Part shown: positions 25,761 to 34,842 of the stretch, one piece after another
Layout: the number at the start of each line of letters is the position of its first letter
How positions within the stretch are numbered: the first letter of the stretch is position 1
Source of the DNA: Loktanella sp. PT4BL
GTDB taxonomy: Bacteria; Pseudomonadota; Alphaproteobacteria; Rhodobacterales; Rhodobacteraceae
Length of the DNA: 64,000 nt
Direction of reading: 5' to 3'
Assembly: GCF_003201935.1 (NCBI RefSeq)
Contig: NZ_QJJL01000001.1
Location: forward strand, 310,001-374,000
Made by a program: the position numbers and the translations under genes
The notes under the pieces: model-generated
Told to the model about the DNA's origin: nothing
Database searches by the model: none
What the model saw: the letters and a program-made list of their open reading frames with translations, nothing else

Positions 25761-28187
25761 CTATTGACCCAATTCGGTCAGTTTTGCGCGTGCAATGTCG
25801 AACTGGGGAAGGGATTGATCACCAGCAAGCATCAATGCGCGCGTCAAATAGGTCGTCGCGTTCTCGGCTTGGCCAAGCTCTGCGTAGGTCATACCAAGGT
25901 GGTACTGGACAAGCGGATCATCAGGTAAACCGGCTGCGGCGGGTGCCAGATAGGTCAGGGCCTCTTCCAGATTGCCCTGACGATAGGCGATCCAGCCATA
26001 AGTGTCCTGAAAAGCCGGTACCTCAAGATCACGCAAGCGTTTCGCGATCGCTGCAGCGCGGGCAAGGCTGGATTCGTCGTTCTTATGGGTTGCGATCAGG
26101 GATGCGAGATTGTTGGCGATCACCACCGCATCTGAATTTGCCGCATACATCTCTTCATAGATCGCGATGGCGGCATCAATGTCTCCACGTTCCTCATACC
26201 GCGTGGCGCTGAGCCAGCGAAGATTGACCGAGTTTGGAAGCGCATCAAGACCGGCCTCCAACACAGCATCTGCTTTCGCGGGTTGGTCCGTGGCGACAAG
26301 AAGGTTGTAGAGGCGCAGGAATGGGGCCTCGGATTGCGGCGAGGCGGCGATTATCCGGCGGAATGCTGCCTCGGAGGTTTCGAAATCGCCGTCCATGGCA
26401 AAAAGGCTGGCGCTGAGCATTTGCAGGCTGTTTTCTTCGGGAAAACGGGTCAGAGCCTCATTGAGTGTGCTGCGTGCTGTGGCAAGGTTCCCCGCCAGAA
26501 GATGGATCTGGACCAGTTGTGTGACGGCTTCAACATCCCCGTTCCCCTGCTCTATCTCGGCTTGGAGAAAGGCAAGGCTGTCTTCAATTCTGTTCTGGCC
26601 CAGCAAAAGCGCAGCTTGCAGCGATGTGGCGGCTTTCTGCGCTTCCGCGTTTTCAATCGCCCTGAGCGTATTGGCAACGCCTTGGGCTTCGATCCAGGCG
26701 CCTTCGCGGAGGAGGATACCGGCCAGGCTGGTCATGACAGCAACGTCGTTCGGATTTGCGGCGCGTGCATCCGTCAGGACCGAACGCGCGGCGGCTGTCC
26801 GTCCGTCTTCAAGCAGGAAGTTGGCATAACGGATCGCTTCAGCCGGCGCGCTGTTCGTGACATCGACCGCGAGGGCAAGTCGTTCGCCGGCAAGAGCGCG
26901 ATTGCCCTCACGCTGGTGGGCCTGCGCCATCAACGTCAGTGTTTCCGCGTCGCGCGGTTGCTGGCTCAGGGCCTGACGCAAGGCAAGCACCGCTTCACCG
27001 GCGCGATCATCTGCGATCAACCATATGGCACGCAGCTTCAGCGCATCGACGTTCGTTTCATCTTCCGAAAGGATCATGTCCACCTGCGCGCGCGCAGCGC
27101 CTTCATCTCCGGTGGCGATCAGAAGCCGGGCATATGTATTGCGGATCTGCCGCGTCTGATCCGACGGTTCTGCCCTTGCGAGTACCTCTTCAAAAGTGGC
27201 GATTGCAGCATCCCTTTCGCCCGCTTCAAAACGTATCGCCGCGGAGAGGGTGATATAAACATCCGCATTCAGGGTGCCTGCATTGGCGGTTGCAAGGCGG
27301 TCAAGCTCTTGCTGCGCAACGTCCGGCCCTTGCGTGTTTTGCAGGAACTGGACGACAGCGATATGGCCTTCAATCGGGGCCGTATCCGCGCCTGCGAGTT
27401 CACGCAGGTATTGTTCCGCGCCTGCCACATCATCCTGCACGATATACCAGCCGATCAGGGCCTGTGTCAGATTGGCGTCATCCGGAAACAGCGCAACCAT
27501 CTGTCGGAGTTGCAGGCCGATATCCGGCATATCATTCACTTGCGTTAAAACCTGCAAGCGGGCCGTATGATAGGCATAGTTTTCGGGATCTCTGGCAAGG
27601 GCGCGGTCGATTTCCGGCAAGGCGTCGCCTGGTGTGTCGCTCCGCATCAGATTGTCGATGACCACACGCCGCGCAACTTCATCTTCGGGATTTGCATCCA
27701 GAAGTGTCCGCGCGCGGGTCGCGGCCTGTGCAAGCGCTGCGGTGTCGTTGATTTGCGAGGCGTCGCGATAGGCCAGTGCCACCGCAATAGCCTGCGCCTG
27801 TGGGTCCTCCGGTGCAAGTGCGACAGCAGCTTGACCATGGCGTCGCGCCTCGTCCCAGTTGCTGGCATCAATGGCAATTCTGGCCAGAAGAATACGGACG
27901 TCAGGGGTATCGGGGTATTGCTCTATCAGACGGAGATACTGGCTGTAAGCCGCGCCGATATCTCCTTGTTCGAGCCGTATTTCCGCGAGCTTGCGCCGCG
28001 CGTCCTCGTGGAAACCGTCATGTTGAAAAACGTTGAGGAACTGGATCGCCGCGCGCTCTAGGTCGCCGGCGTCAAGCAGCGCAAGACCCGACTGGTAAAA
28101 TGCGTTGGCTTTTTCTTCGTTTGTCTTGCAGGCAGAGAGCGCAGATATACTGAGGCAAATCAGACAAACGCGCAGAAAATGTTGCAT
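25761..28187 (-). CDS. PrsT-like TPR-repeat lipoprotein of exosortase/EPS system
   Basis: This 808-residue protein starts with a lipoprotein signal whose lipobox is LSAC (residues 16-19 region of MQHFLRVCLICLSISALSACK). About twenty TPR or TPR-like helices follow: AERGDLERAAIQFLNVFQHD-type at the N-end and GWIAYRQGNLEEALTYLAP and VQYHLGMTYAELGQAENATTYL near the C-end. It matches the long TPR protein (PrsT type) found in PEP-CTERM exopolysaccharide loci. It is expected in the periplasm, tethered to a membrane, where it may scaffold the polymerisation and export machinery. It sits between the sugar transferase and export genes on one strand. Confidence 0.85.
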   Translation of the reverse strand: MQHFLRVCLICLSISALSACKTNEEKANAFYQSGLALLDAGDLERAAIQFLNVFQHDGFHEDARRKLAEIRLEQGDIGAAYSQYLRLIEQYPDTPDVRILLARIAIDASNWDEARRHGQAAVALAPEDPQAQAIAVALAYRDASQINDTAALAQAATRARTLLDANPEDEVARRVVIDNLMRSDTPGDALPEIDRALARDPENYAYHTARLQVLTQVNDMPDIGLQLRQMVALFPDDANLTQALIGWYIVQDDVAGAEQYLRELAGADTAPIEGHIAVVQFLQNTQGPDVAQQELDRLATANAGTLNADVYITLSAAIRFEAGERDAAIATFEEVLARAEPSDQTRQIRNTYARLLIATGDEGAARAQVDMILSEDETNVDALKLRAIWLIADDRAGEAVLALRQALSQQPRDAETLTLMAQAHQREGNRALAGERLALAVDVTNSAPAEAIRYANFLLEDGRTAAARSVLTDARAANPNDVAVMTSLAGILLREGAWIEAQGVANTLRAIENAEAQKAATSLQAALLLGQNRIEDSLAFLQAEIEQGNGDVEAVTQLVQIHLLAGNLATARSTLNEALTRFPEENSLQMLSASLFAMDGDFETSEAAFRRIIAASPQSEAPFLRLYNLLVATDQPAKADAVLEAGLDALPNSVNLRWLSATRYEERGDIDAAIAIYEEMYAANSDAVVIANNLASLIATHKNDESSLARAAAIAKRLRDLEVPAFQDTYGWIAYRQGNLEEALTYLAPAAAGLPDDPLVQYHLGMTYAELGQAENATTYLTRALMLAGDQSLPQFDIARAKLTELGQ

Positions 28188-28227
28188 TGGCTACCTAGTG
28201 TGTCGCCTCGGCTTGAGAGACTTTGGA

Positions 28228-28905
28228 TTAATATCCAGTCCCTCTTACCACAACACGGACCGTCGCCAACAGCAGCTTCATGTCGTTCGCAAACGACATA
28301 TTGGCGATATAGTCAGTATCAAAGCGGGCGCGGTCGGCAAACGTACACTCGTTGCGATCGGATACCTGCCAACTGCCAGTAATGCCCGGGCGCTGGGAAT
28401 AATAGGCAAGCCCGGGATACATTGTCTGTTGCTCCGGTAGCATCGGACGTGGGCCGACAAGGCTCATGTCGCCGATCAGGACGTTCCACAACTGTGGAAG
28501 TTCATCAACAGAGCTCTTGCGCAAAAGCGCCCCGATTTTCGTGATCCGAGGATCGCGCTTGAGTTTCTGCGTCAGCGTCCATTCCGCCGCCGCTTCAGGG
28601 TGCTTGGACAGATGATCTTGCAGCTTGGATTCCGCGTCTACCACCATCGTGCGCAATTTCCAGATACGGTAGATGCGGCCATTCATTCCGACGCGATCCT
28701 GGCAATAGAACGCGGGGCCTCCGTCGCGCTTAACCATCAGCGCGAGAACACCAATAAGTGGTAAAATGAAAGGGATTGAAGCGACAACGCACATCACGTC
28801 AAACAAGCGCTTCAGCCCGAGCTCGTAAGGGCCCTTGATCGGAAGCGATGGCCCGATCGGACGTGATTTCGCATGTTTTCTTACGTCAGAATAGTCTGTC
28901 GACAT
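28228..28905 (-). CDS. Priming bacterial sugar transferase (undecaprenyl-phosphate glycosyl-1-P transferase)
   Basis: The catalytic sugar-transferase domain shows LGLKRLFDVMCVVASIPFIL (membrane re-entrant helix), CQDRVGMNGRIYRIWKLRTM, a DPRITKIGALLRKSSVDELPQLWNV stretch and GDMSLVGPRPMLP. It loads the first sugar phosphate onto undecaprenyl phosphate, starting exopolysaccharide repeat-unit assembly at the inner membrane. The open frame extends to a GTG at 29109, but no RBS precedes it and the extra 68 residues are unlike the family, so I start at 28905 (225 residues). A longer form remains possible. It is divergent from the ATPase gene. Confidence 0.9.
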   Translation of the reverse strand: MSTDYSDVRKHAKSRPIGPSLPIKGPYELGLKRLFDVMCVVASIPFILPLIGVLALMVKRDGGPAFYCQDRVGMNGRIYRIWKLRTMVVDAESKLQDHLSKHPEAAAEWTLTQKLKRDPRITKIGALLRKSSVDELPQLWNVLIGDMSLVGPRPMLPEQQTMYPGLAYYSQRPGITGSWQVSDRNECTFADRARFDTDYIANMSFANDMKLLLATVRVVVRGTGY

Positions 28906-29317
28906 GTAATTGCTCACTCGTTCACCAAATTCACTCGCCAGAAAATACAACACATTCTGCAGCACCGGATTACCGAAAATTCTACTGGTAGCCCTCAGGT
29001 GCGCTGGCTCGATTAACGTAGCATTAAACAAAGATCGCGTGAACCTGTCCTTTATATTTTGACCCCAAAAAAGAACGTTTTTCGCCTTAGTTCTCAGTAT
29101 TGTGTTCACAAATTGATCGCTGTTCTGGCAAAAGTTTTACCATTGTTTCGAGGTGCGAACCAATGGGTTGCTAGAATCGCGTTACCCTAGGACAGTTTGC
29201 CAGAGTCTGAGGGTTCTGGTGGTTTGAAAACAGCTTTTCCTTTAGACATCATCAAGTTCCGAATCGTGTTTGTTTCGGATGTAGTTGAAACGAGAGTGAC
29301 TTTGTTTCGGGGTCTGA
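28906..29317. promoter_or_regulatory. Divergent upstream region of the EPS locus
   Basis: This 412-base AT-rich gap separates the minus-strand unit (sugar transferase to barrel) from the plus-strand unit (ATPase to CpsD-like). Its 3' part carries repeated GTTTC/GAAAC elements listed separately. The first 204 bases may instead encode an N-terminal extension of the sugar transferase. Confidence 0.5.
29269..29310. promoter_or_regulatory. Repeated GTTTC/GAAAC elements upstream of the ATPase gene
   Basis: TTTGTTTCGG occurs at 29269-29278 and again, identically, at 29301-29310, 32 bases apart (about three helical turns). An inverted copy, TTGAAACGA (29286-29293 region), lies between them, and a related ATTGTTTCG lies at 29142-29150. 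The layout is that of a multi-site operator next to the start at 29318. Confidence 0.4.
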
Positions 29318-30163
29318 ATGAACCAAGCCATAAGTATCTACCTTAACCATTTTGGGTTGAGCGAACGCCCCTTTAGCTTGGTGCCGGACCCTGACTTCAT
29401 TTATTGGTCCCCGGTACATGAACGGGCCTATGCAATGTTCGAGTTTGGTTTGGTCACGCGGTCACCGATCACGCTGATCACAGGCGAGGTTGGTGCCGGC
29501 AAGACCACGCTTTTGCACCACTTGCTGAAATCACTTGGTGATGAGCTTGTGGTTGGTCTGATCTCGAACGCCCATGGCACGCGAGACGAGCTTTTGCGCT
29601 GGGTGCTGCAATCGCTTGATCAGCCCGTACCGCCAGGTGCAGACTATGTCGCGCTTTTCGGGCAGTTCGAAGAATTCCTGATTGAGACCTATGCCAAAGG
29701 TCATCGCGTTGCCTTGATTTTTGACGAGGCGCAGAACCTCAACCGAGAGTCACTTGAAGAACTGCGGATGTTCACGAATATCAACGCCAACAAGGACGAG
29801 CTTTTGCAGCTGGTTCTCGTTGGTCAGCCTGAGTTGCGCGACAATGTCCGCCACCCCAATCTGACACAATTTGCACAGCGGGTTGCCTCAAGCTTCCATC
29901 TGCCCACCCTCGACGCCGAGACAGTGGCGGAATACATACATCACCGCCTGAAAGTAGCCGGCGCCAAGGAACAGATCTTTAGCCCGGGCGCTTGCAAGCG
30001 GATCTACACAGAGACGCGTGGCGTGCCCCGTTTGATCAACCAGCTTTGTGACTTTTCGCTGCTCTATGCGTATACGGAAGACAAATATAAGGTGAATGAG
30101 GTGACGGTGAAACAAGTGCTGAACGATGGTGTCTTTTTCGGCGGTGGGGTGTCCGCGGGGTAG
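29318..30163 (+). CDS. ExeA/GspA-type AAA ATPase of exosortase/EPS system
   Basis: This 281-residue ATPase begins with the family signature YLNHFGLSERPFSLVPDPDFIYWS. It contains Walker A GEVGAGKTTLLHHLL (about residues 58-72), Walker B VALIFDEAQNL and the sensor region TRGVPRLINQLCDF. This is the XrtA-associated, ExeA-like ATPase that sits in PEP-CTERM exopolysaccharide loci, here ahead of the chain-length and CpsD-like genes. It is thought to be cytoplasmic, at the inner-membrane assembly complex. The product ends with a glycine-rich GVFFGGGVSAG. Confidence 0.9.
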   Translation: MNQAISIYLNHFGLSERPFSLVPDPDFIYWSPVHERAYAMFEFGLVTRSPITLITGEVGAGKTTLLHHLLKSLGDELVVGLISNAHGTRDELLRWVLQSLDQPVPPGADYVALFGQFEEFLIETYAKGHRVALIFDEAQNLNRESLEELRMFTNINANKDELLQLVLVGQPELRDNVRHPNLTQFAQRVASSFHLPTLDAETVAEYIHHRLKVAGAKEQIFSPGACKRIYTETRGVPRLINQLCDFSLLYAYTEDKYKVNEVTVKQVLNDGVFFGGGVSAG

Positions 30164-30202
30164 CGGCTTTTGTAATCTGGCCTCGAATGTGAATGGTAAA
30201 CG

Positions 30203-31753
30203 ATGGATCTTAAATTTTATCTGGCAATCTTTTGGAGACGCTTTCCGTATGTCCTGATCCTGCTGGCTCTCGGGACAGCAGCGGGGCTGACGGTGGCGCT
30301 GACCCAGAAACCGATTTACGTGGCCGAAGCCCGTTTGGTTGTCGAGTCACAACAGATCCCGGATGAACTTGCCGCATCCACTGTGCGCACTGATGCCGCC
30401 GAACAGTTGCAAATCATCCAACAGCGTATTTTCACGCGGGATAACCTGCTCGACATGGCGAACCGCCTTGGTGTCTACACCGAAACCGATGGTACCGAAG
30501 ACCGTTTGCGTCCTGATGAAAAAGTGGAGGACATGAGCGCGCGGATCAACGTTGATCTTGGTGGCAGATCGGCGGCGATTATCGTGACGGTCAGCTTCGA
30601 CGATCCGCTTCCAGACCGCGCGGCTGCGGTTGTAAACGAAATCGTCACCTTGATTCTGCAAGAGAACATCGAGATGCGCACGACGGTTTCGGGCCAGACA
30701 CTCGACTTCTTTGCGCAAGAGACAGAGCAGTTGGAGCAGGAACTGTCCCAGATGCGTGGCCAGATTCTTGCTTTCCAAGAGGCCAATCTGGAAGCGTTGC
30801 CGGACAGCCTCGAGTTCCGCAGATCACAGCAAGCAGCGGCGCAGGAGCGTATTCTGGAGCTTGACCGAGAGCGGATACAACTGCGTGAACGTCGCGACCG
30901 CCTGGTGCAGCTCTTTGAACAGACCGGAGAAGTCGGCCTGCTCGGCGTTGCCGCGCGCACCCCTGAGGAAGCGGAACTACAGGAGTTGCTGGATGAACTG
31001 ACGCGCGCTTCGGCACTGCTTTCGCCTGACAATCCGCGCATCGGAATTTTGCAGGCGCAAGTCGCTGCATTGGAAAGAATTGTCGCAGCCCAACAGGCTG
31101 CCGCGGGCAACGGGACACTTGATACTGAAGGCGCGCCTTTGACCCCTTTCGCATTGCAGCTTGCGGATCTTGAGGGTCAGATCGCCTTTATTGATGAGCA
31201 AAAGGCGCTCATTGAACAGAATCTTGAGGAGTTGTCGGCGTCTATCGCAGCGACACCCGGTAATGCGCTGACGCTGGCAACGCTTGAACGGAATTTTGAA
31301 AACCTGCGGACGCAATATGACCGTGCCGTGCAAAACCGTGCGATCGCGGAAGTGGGTGATACAATCGAGGCTTTGTCCAAAGGGCAGCGCATCACGGTCA
31401 TTGAGCAAGCTATTGCGCCAACAAGTCCGTCACGACCAAACAGACGGTTGATTGCGGCGACTGGCGTCGCGGCAGGCCTTGGAATGGGATTCGGGTTGAT
31501 CGTGTTGCTCGAGCTTCTGAATACTGCGGTCCGGCGCCCTGCTGATATTGTGAATGGTCTGCAGATTACGCCTTTCATGACGATGCCGTATATCCGCACA
31601 CGTGGTCAGATCTGGCGGCGCCGGCTTCTTATTCTTGCTGCTCTGGCCGTCGTTTTCCTCGGGGTTCCTGCCGCGATCTGGTACATTGACGAGAATGTCC
31701 AGCCACTGCAGCCAATCTTTGACGAAGTGCTGCGTCGCGTCGGTTTGGACTAG
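30203..31753 (+). CDS. Wzz-like polysaccharide chain-length determinant
   Basis: This 516-residue inner-membrane protein has an N-terminal Wzz helix (about residues 12-34, VLILLALGTAAGLTVALTQ), a large periplasmic domain with long coiled-coil stretches rich in Glu/Gln/Leu (about 170-350), and the second Wzz helix (AATGVAAGLGMGFGLIVLLEL). It then has an extra hydrophobic segment near the C-terminus (LILAALAVVFLGVPAAIWYI). No kinase domain is fused, because the CpsD-like gene follows separately. It regulates polymer length together with the Wzy-like polymerase and recruits the kinase. Confidence 0.9.
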   Translation: MDLKFYLAIFWRRFPYVLILLALGTAAGLTVALTQKPIYVAEARLVVESQQIPDELAASTVRTDAAEQLQIIQQRIFTRDNLLDMANRLGVYTETDGTEDRLRPDEKVEDMSARINVDLGGRSAAIIVTVSFDDPLPDRAAAVVNEIVTLILQENIEMRTTVSGQTLDFFAQETEQLEQELSQMRGQILAFQEANLEALPDSLEFRRSQQAAAQERILELDRERIQLRERRDRLVQLFEQTGEVGLLGVAARTPEEAELQELLDELTRASALLSPDNPRIGILQAQVAALERIVAAQQAAAGNGTLDTEGAPLTPFALQLADLEGQIAFIDEQKALIEQNLEELSASIAATPGNALTLATLERNFENLRTQYDRAVQNRAIAEVGDTIEALSKGQRITVIEQAIAPTSPSRPNRRLIAATGVAAGLGMGFGLIVLLELLNTAVRRPADIVNGLQITPFMTMPYIRTRGQIWRRRLLILAALAVVFLGVPAAIWYIDENVQPLQPIFDEVLRRVGLD

Positions 31754-31769
31754 GGTAGGGCGAGAAAAG

Positions 31770-32642
31770 ATGGACAAGATACAAGCCGCAATCGCAAAAG
31801 CACGTGCTGCCCGCGAGGAAATTACAGGCGACGCAAAGGCGAGCCAACGGCATTCCTACATCGCCAGCAGGCGCCGGGCGCTGAACAAAGAACATGATGT
31901 CGCGATGGCTGACCGTGCTGCAATCTGGCAACCGCTTGCCACCTTTGCACCGCCGGCCAAGCAAATGGCAAAACATCGCGTCGTGACGTTCGAGACAGGG
32001 CCGCAATCGGATCAGGGCGTCATGGCTTTTGATAAACTCCGTACCAAGGTGTTGCAGGAGATGCGGATCAACGGATGGCGTCGTCTTGCGATTACGTCGC
32101 CAAGCGCGGATTGCGGGAAGACGACAGTCTCGATGAACCTTGCCTTCTCTTTGGCGAAACAGCCGGAGATTTTCACAGTCGTTGCGGAAATGGACATGCG
32201 GCGTCCGTCGATGGCTTCTATCTTTGGCCTGTCCGGCGAGACCGGTTTTTCAGCCGTGCTGGGCGGAGAGGCAGCGTTTGCCGACATCGCGAAACGTCCG
32301 CGCCCAAACGTGGCCTTCGGTCTGAATTATACACGCACGCGCAATCCTGCAGAGCTTTTGCAGAGTTCGTCCGTGGGCCGTGCTCTGGCTGATATTGAAG
32401 AGCAGTTCGCACCGGATCTGACAATCTTTGATATGCCGCCGATGTTAAGCAGTGACGATACGATGGCCTTTATGGGTCAGGTGGATTGCGTCCTGTTGGT
32501 TGCCGCCGCTGAAGCCACCTCGATCGGGGAAATCGACGTCTGTGAACGCGATCTGGCGTCACAGACAAATGTCATGGGTGTGCTGCTGAACAAGTGCCGG
32601 TACATGGACAAGGAGTCAGGTAACGTCGATGCCTATTACTGA
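31770..32642 (+). CDS. CpsD/CapB-like tyrosine-kinase-type ATPase (EPS biosynthesis)
   Basis: The ATG at 31770 follows AGGG-containing sequence and starts the product MDKIQAAIAKARAAR, 290 residues long; starts further upstream overlap the Wzz-like gene. A deviant Walker A, SPSADCGKTTVSMNLA, is followed by the Walker A' stretch VVAEMDMRRPSMASIFGL and Walker B LTIFDMPPML, as in BY-kinases. The C-terminus has only three Tyr (CRYMDK and DAYY), a much smaller cluster than usual. No cognate low-molecular-weight phosphatase is in the window. It should act at the inner membrane with the Wzz-like partner 16 bases upstream. Confidence 0.88.
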   Translation: MDKIQAAIAKARAAREEITGDAKASQRHSYIASRRRALNKEHDVAMADRAAIWQPLATFAPPAKQMAKHRVVTFETGPQSDQGVMAFDKLRTKVLQEMRINGWRRLAITSPSADCGKTTVSMNLAFSLAKQPEIFTVVAEMDMRRPSMASIFGLSGETGFSAVLGGEAAFADIAKRPRPNVAFGLNYTRTRNPAELLQSSSVGRALADIEEQFAPDLTIFDMPPMLSSDDTMAFMGQVDCVLLVAAAEATSIGEIDVCERDLASQTNVMGVLLNKCRYMDKESGNVDAYY

Positions 32643-32670
32643 TCCCGCGGCTGGTGGATCAGTATAATAA

Positions 32671-32695
32671 AAAAGCCGGCTGAGAGCCGGCTTTT
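32671..32695. terminator. Strong bidirectional terminator
   Basis: AAAAGCCGGC, a five-base loop (TGAGA) and GCCGGCTTTT form a perfect ten-base stem flanked by A-rich and T-rich tracts. It lies between the convergent CpsD-like gene and VPLPA-CTERM gene and can terminate both. Confidence 0.92.
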
Positions 32696-32719
32696 TCTTT
32701 TCCAATGGTATGCCTGTGC

Positions 32720-33370
32720 CTAGGCGGCGACGGCCTTGCGACGGCGTAGCACCAATGCGCCACCAAGTGCCGACAGCAAGAGCAAGCTACCTGCAGGCAA
32801 CGGGACCGCTGCGACATCAATGCGCACTGCGATATCGTCAAAGTCACGGTCACCACGTGCGATATCGTCGAAAAGCACATAGAAGGCATTCGCGCTGATC
32901 GCCACAAAGCCCATTGCATAGTGGCGCGTTGCCTCATCGGCGACGCCATCGTTGTTGAACAGACCCGTCGCCCAGCTCGGGGCATAGGTTCCGAATGCAA
33001 AGTCGAGGAAACCGCTGACGGCCTGCGTGACGGTCACGGTTGCATTTGTCGCGGTGTAAGTGGGGCCGCGGTTGTCGAATACCTCTGTCCCCATGACGGC
33101 GGCATAATTGCTGTTGCCAGCTTCGGCGCCGAGATAAGTGTATGTGATTTGCGCCACACCACTCACAATATCGAGGAAAAGACCGTTTGATGCGTCCTTT
33201 TCGTAACCATCAATCATGTCGATTGTTGTGTTGTTCAAAGAGCCCAAGACGTCGTTGTTCGTGACAACATGTGTCTGACCTGTACCGTGCAAGCTCAGCG
33301 TCGCGGCACTTGCGGCCGTTGCTGTGAGCGCAACTGCTGTAATAACGCCAGCTAGAAAATTCTTGATCAT
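32720..33370 (-). CDS. VPLPA-CTERM sorting-domain exported protein (XrtD substrate)
   Basis: This 216-residue product (ATG at 33370, RBS GTGGA) has a signal peptide (MIKNFLAGVITAVALTATAASA). A beta-rich body includes SLHGTGQTHVVTNN and, before the tail, RGDRDFDDIAVRID, an acidic motif common in this class. It ends in a textbook exosortase signal: VPLPA, a hydrophobic helix (GSLLLLSALGGALVL) and a basic tail RRRKAVAA. It is therefore exported by Sec, cut and processed at VPLPA by exosortase XrtD, and displayed or released with the exopolysaccharide. The exosortase gene is about 1.5 kb away. The function of the body is unknown. Confidence 0.9.
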   Translation of the reverse strand: MIKNFLAGVITAVALTATAASAATLSLHGTGQTHVVTNNDVLGSLNNTTIDMIDGYEKDASNGLFLDIVSGVAQITYTYLGAEAGNSNYAAVMGTEVFDNRGPTYTATNATVTVTQAVSGFLDFAFGTYAPSWATGLFNNDGVADEATRHYAMGFVAISANAFYVLFDDIARGDRDFDDIAVRIDVAAVPLPAGSLLLLSALGGALVLRRRKAVAA

Positions 33371-33591
33371 CTGATCCACCATTCACCGTCAAAAACGCGT
33401 GACGATACCTATTAACATATCATTCACACTATAGCGCTTTTGGCGCGGGTGAGTGCAAGCGGAAAGTAAGGAAATATGGCGATTTCGCCTCGCTTTTTAT
33501 GGATTGAGAGGTTTTTCCATGCGAAGGCGAACACATTCCCTCATGTCCGGCCTGATTGTGGTGTATTTCGAAACAAGGTTGCTTGCGACCG

Positions 33592-34842
33592 TTATTCTTG
33601 TTGTCGACTCAAGAACCGCTTTATCACCTCGGAACGGTGCGCAAATACGGTTTCATCGTCAAAAGGTTTGCCGTCTTCGCGTGCCCGTTTATTCAGCTCT
33701 ACGAGTTGGTCACGATCGTTCGCCAGTTGAACTAGACGCTTTCCAAGTCCTTCAATGTCCCCAATCGGAACCAGATGTCCGCCACCAGCGTTATTGATGA
33801 GATCCGCTGCATAGGATCCGTCATATCCGATGATTGGCGTGCCTGCGATCAAGCTCTCGATCAGACAGCGCGGTGATTCCGGTGTCGTGTGGCAAAACAG
33901 GAAAATATGCGCGGCCTGCAGTCTCGCAGTGACTTGCGCCGGATCATCGACAAATCCATGCAAGGTAACCCGATCCATAAGGCTGTCGGCTTCCAACTGT
34001 GCTCTCAAGTCTGCAAGCATCGGTCCGTCGCCCAACCAGTGTGCTTTAAAATCAATACCTGCAACTGACAACTCTTTTAAGGCGGATGCCCAATGCAGGG
34101 GGCCCTTCATAGCAGTTGCCCTCCCAACATAGACTATGTTGAGTGGATCGGACCGCGCGCTGGCAATTTTGGCGTTGAAAGCATCATCTGTGATATGCGC
34201 ATCCCGATTGACGTGGATATCATGCACAATGACGGGTTTTTTGCTGAAAGGTGCATAGGCGTCATAGGTTTGCTGACCATGGAATAGTCCAATGGTCGCG
34301 CGTTTGATCACGTACCGCTCCAGCATTGCCATGGGCCGATGAATGACCCGCTTCTTGATACGGCTTTTGAAGGAGCCAGCCCGAGAGAGCGATTCAACCC
34401 TCACGACTTCAGACTCGACGCGGTCTGTCCACACGGCGAACCGGCGGCCCATGGCATGAGCCTGAAGGCACGCCACCGCGCCCCAGTCGCCGACAAGGCC
34501 GCCAATGGCGAAGGACAGATAATCGGCGCCCTGGATTTCCTGGCGGATGGTATCGCGCGTGCTGTAGTAGACCTTGGCAAATCTGGAAAGCACCCATGCT
34601 GTCGGCAAGGGTACAATGTTCACGCGTGCCAGGTTTGGTCCGATATTCGCGGCCGGGATCCAGCCAACCGGCGCAGGCCCGTCTTGATGGGGCATCATCA
34701 CTGTGACTTGGTCAAAGTTCTCTGCCCAAAGCCTTAGACCATTCGCCGCCTGTTTCTCGATAAACCAGCCCTCGGTCGTTCCATAGACTGACACAGGAGC
34801 GTAGATGAGCAAGCGGCCATTGTTCTGGGGTGTCTCGGTCAT
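33592..34842 (-). CDS. GT4-family glycosyltransferase (EPS)
   Basis: This 416-residue GT-B fold glycosyltransferase has the nucleotide-sugar binding element YVGRATAMKGPLHW and the EX7E motif in CHTTPESPRCLIESLIAGTP. The C-terminal GGGHLVPIGDIEGLGKRLVQL region is typical of GT4. The start overlaps the stop of the exosortase gene by four bases (ATGA), so the two are co-translated. It should add a sugar to the lipid-linked repeat unit in the cytoplasm. Acceptor and donor sugars are not evident. A gap of about 220 bases separates its end from the start of the VPLPA-CTERM gene on the same strand. Confidence 0.88.
   Translation of the reverse strand: MTETPQNNGRLLIYAPVSVYGTTEGWFIEKQAANGLRLWAENFDQVTVMMPHQDGPAPVGWIPAANIGPNLARVNIVPLPTAWVLSRFAKVYYSTRDTIRQEIQGADYLSFAIGGLVGDWGAVACLQAHAMGRRFAVWTDRVESEVVRVESLSRAGSFKSRIKKRVIHRPMAMLERYVIKRATIGLFHGQQTYDAYAPFSKKPVIVHDIHVNRDAHITDDAFNAKIASARSDPLNIVYVGRATAMKGPLHWASALKELSVAGIDFKAHWLGDGPMLADLRAQLEADSLMDRVTLHGFVDDPAQVTARLQAAHIFLFCHTTPESPRCLIESLIAGTPIIGYDGSYAADLINNAGGGHLVPIGDIEGLGKRLVQLANDRDQLVELNKRAREDGKPFDDETVFAHRSEVIKRFLSRQQE

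Noticed and set aside
26283-27548. 421-residue open frame antisense to the TPR lipoprotein gene
   Set aside because: The minus-strand product has regular TPR helices and a lipobox; the plus-strand frame has no domain and no RBS.
28906-29109. N-terminal extension of the sugar transferase from a GTG at 29109
   Set aside because: No Shine-Dalgarno before the GTG and the extra residues do not resemble the family; kept only as an alternative in the gene entry.
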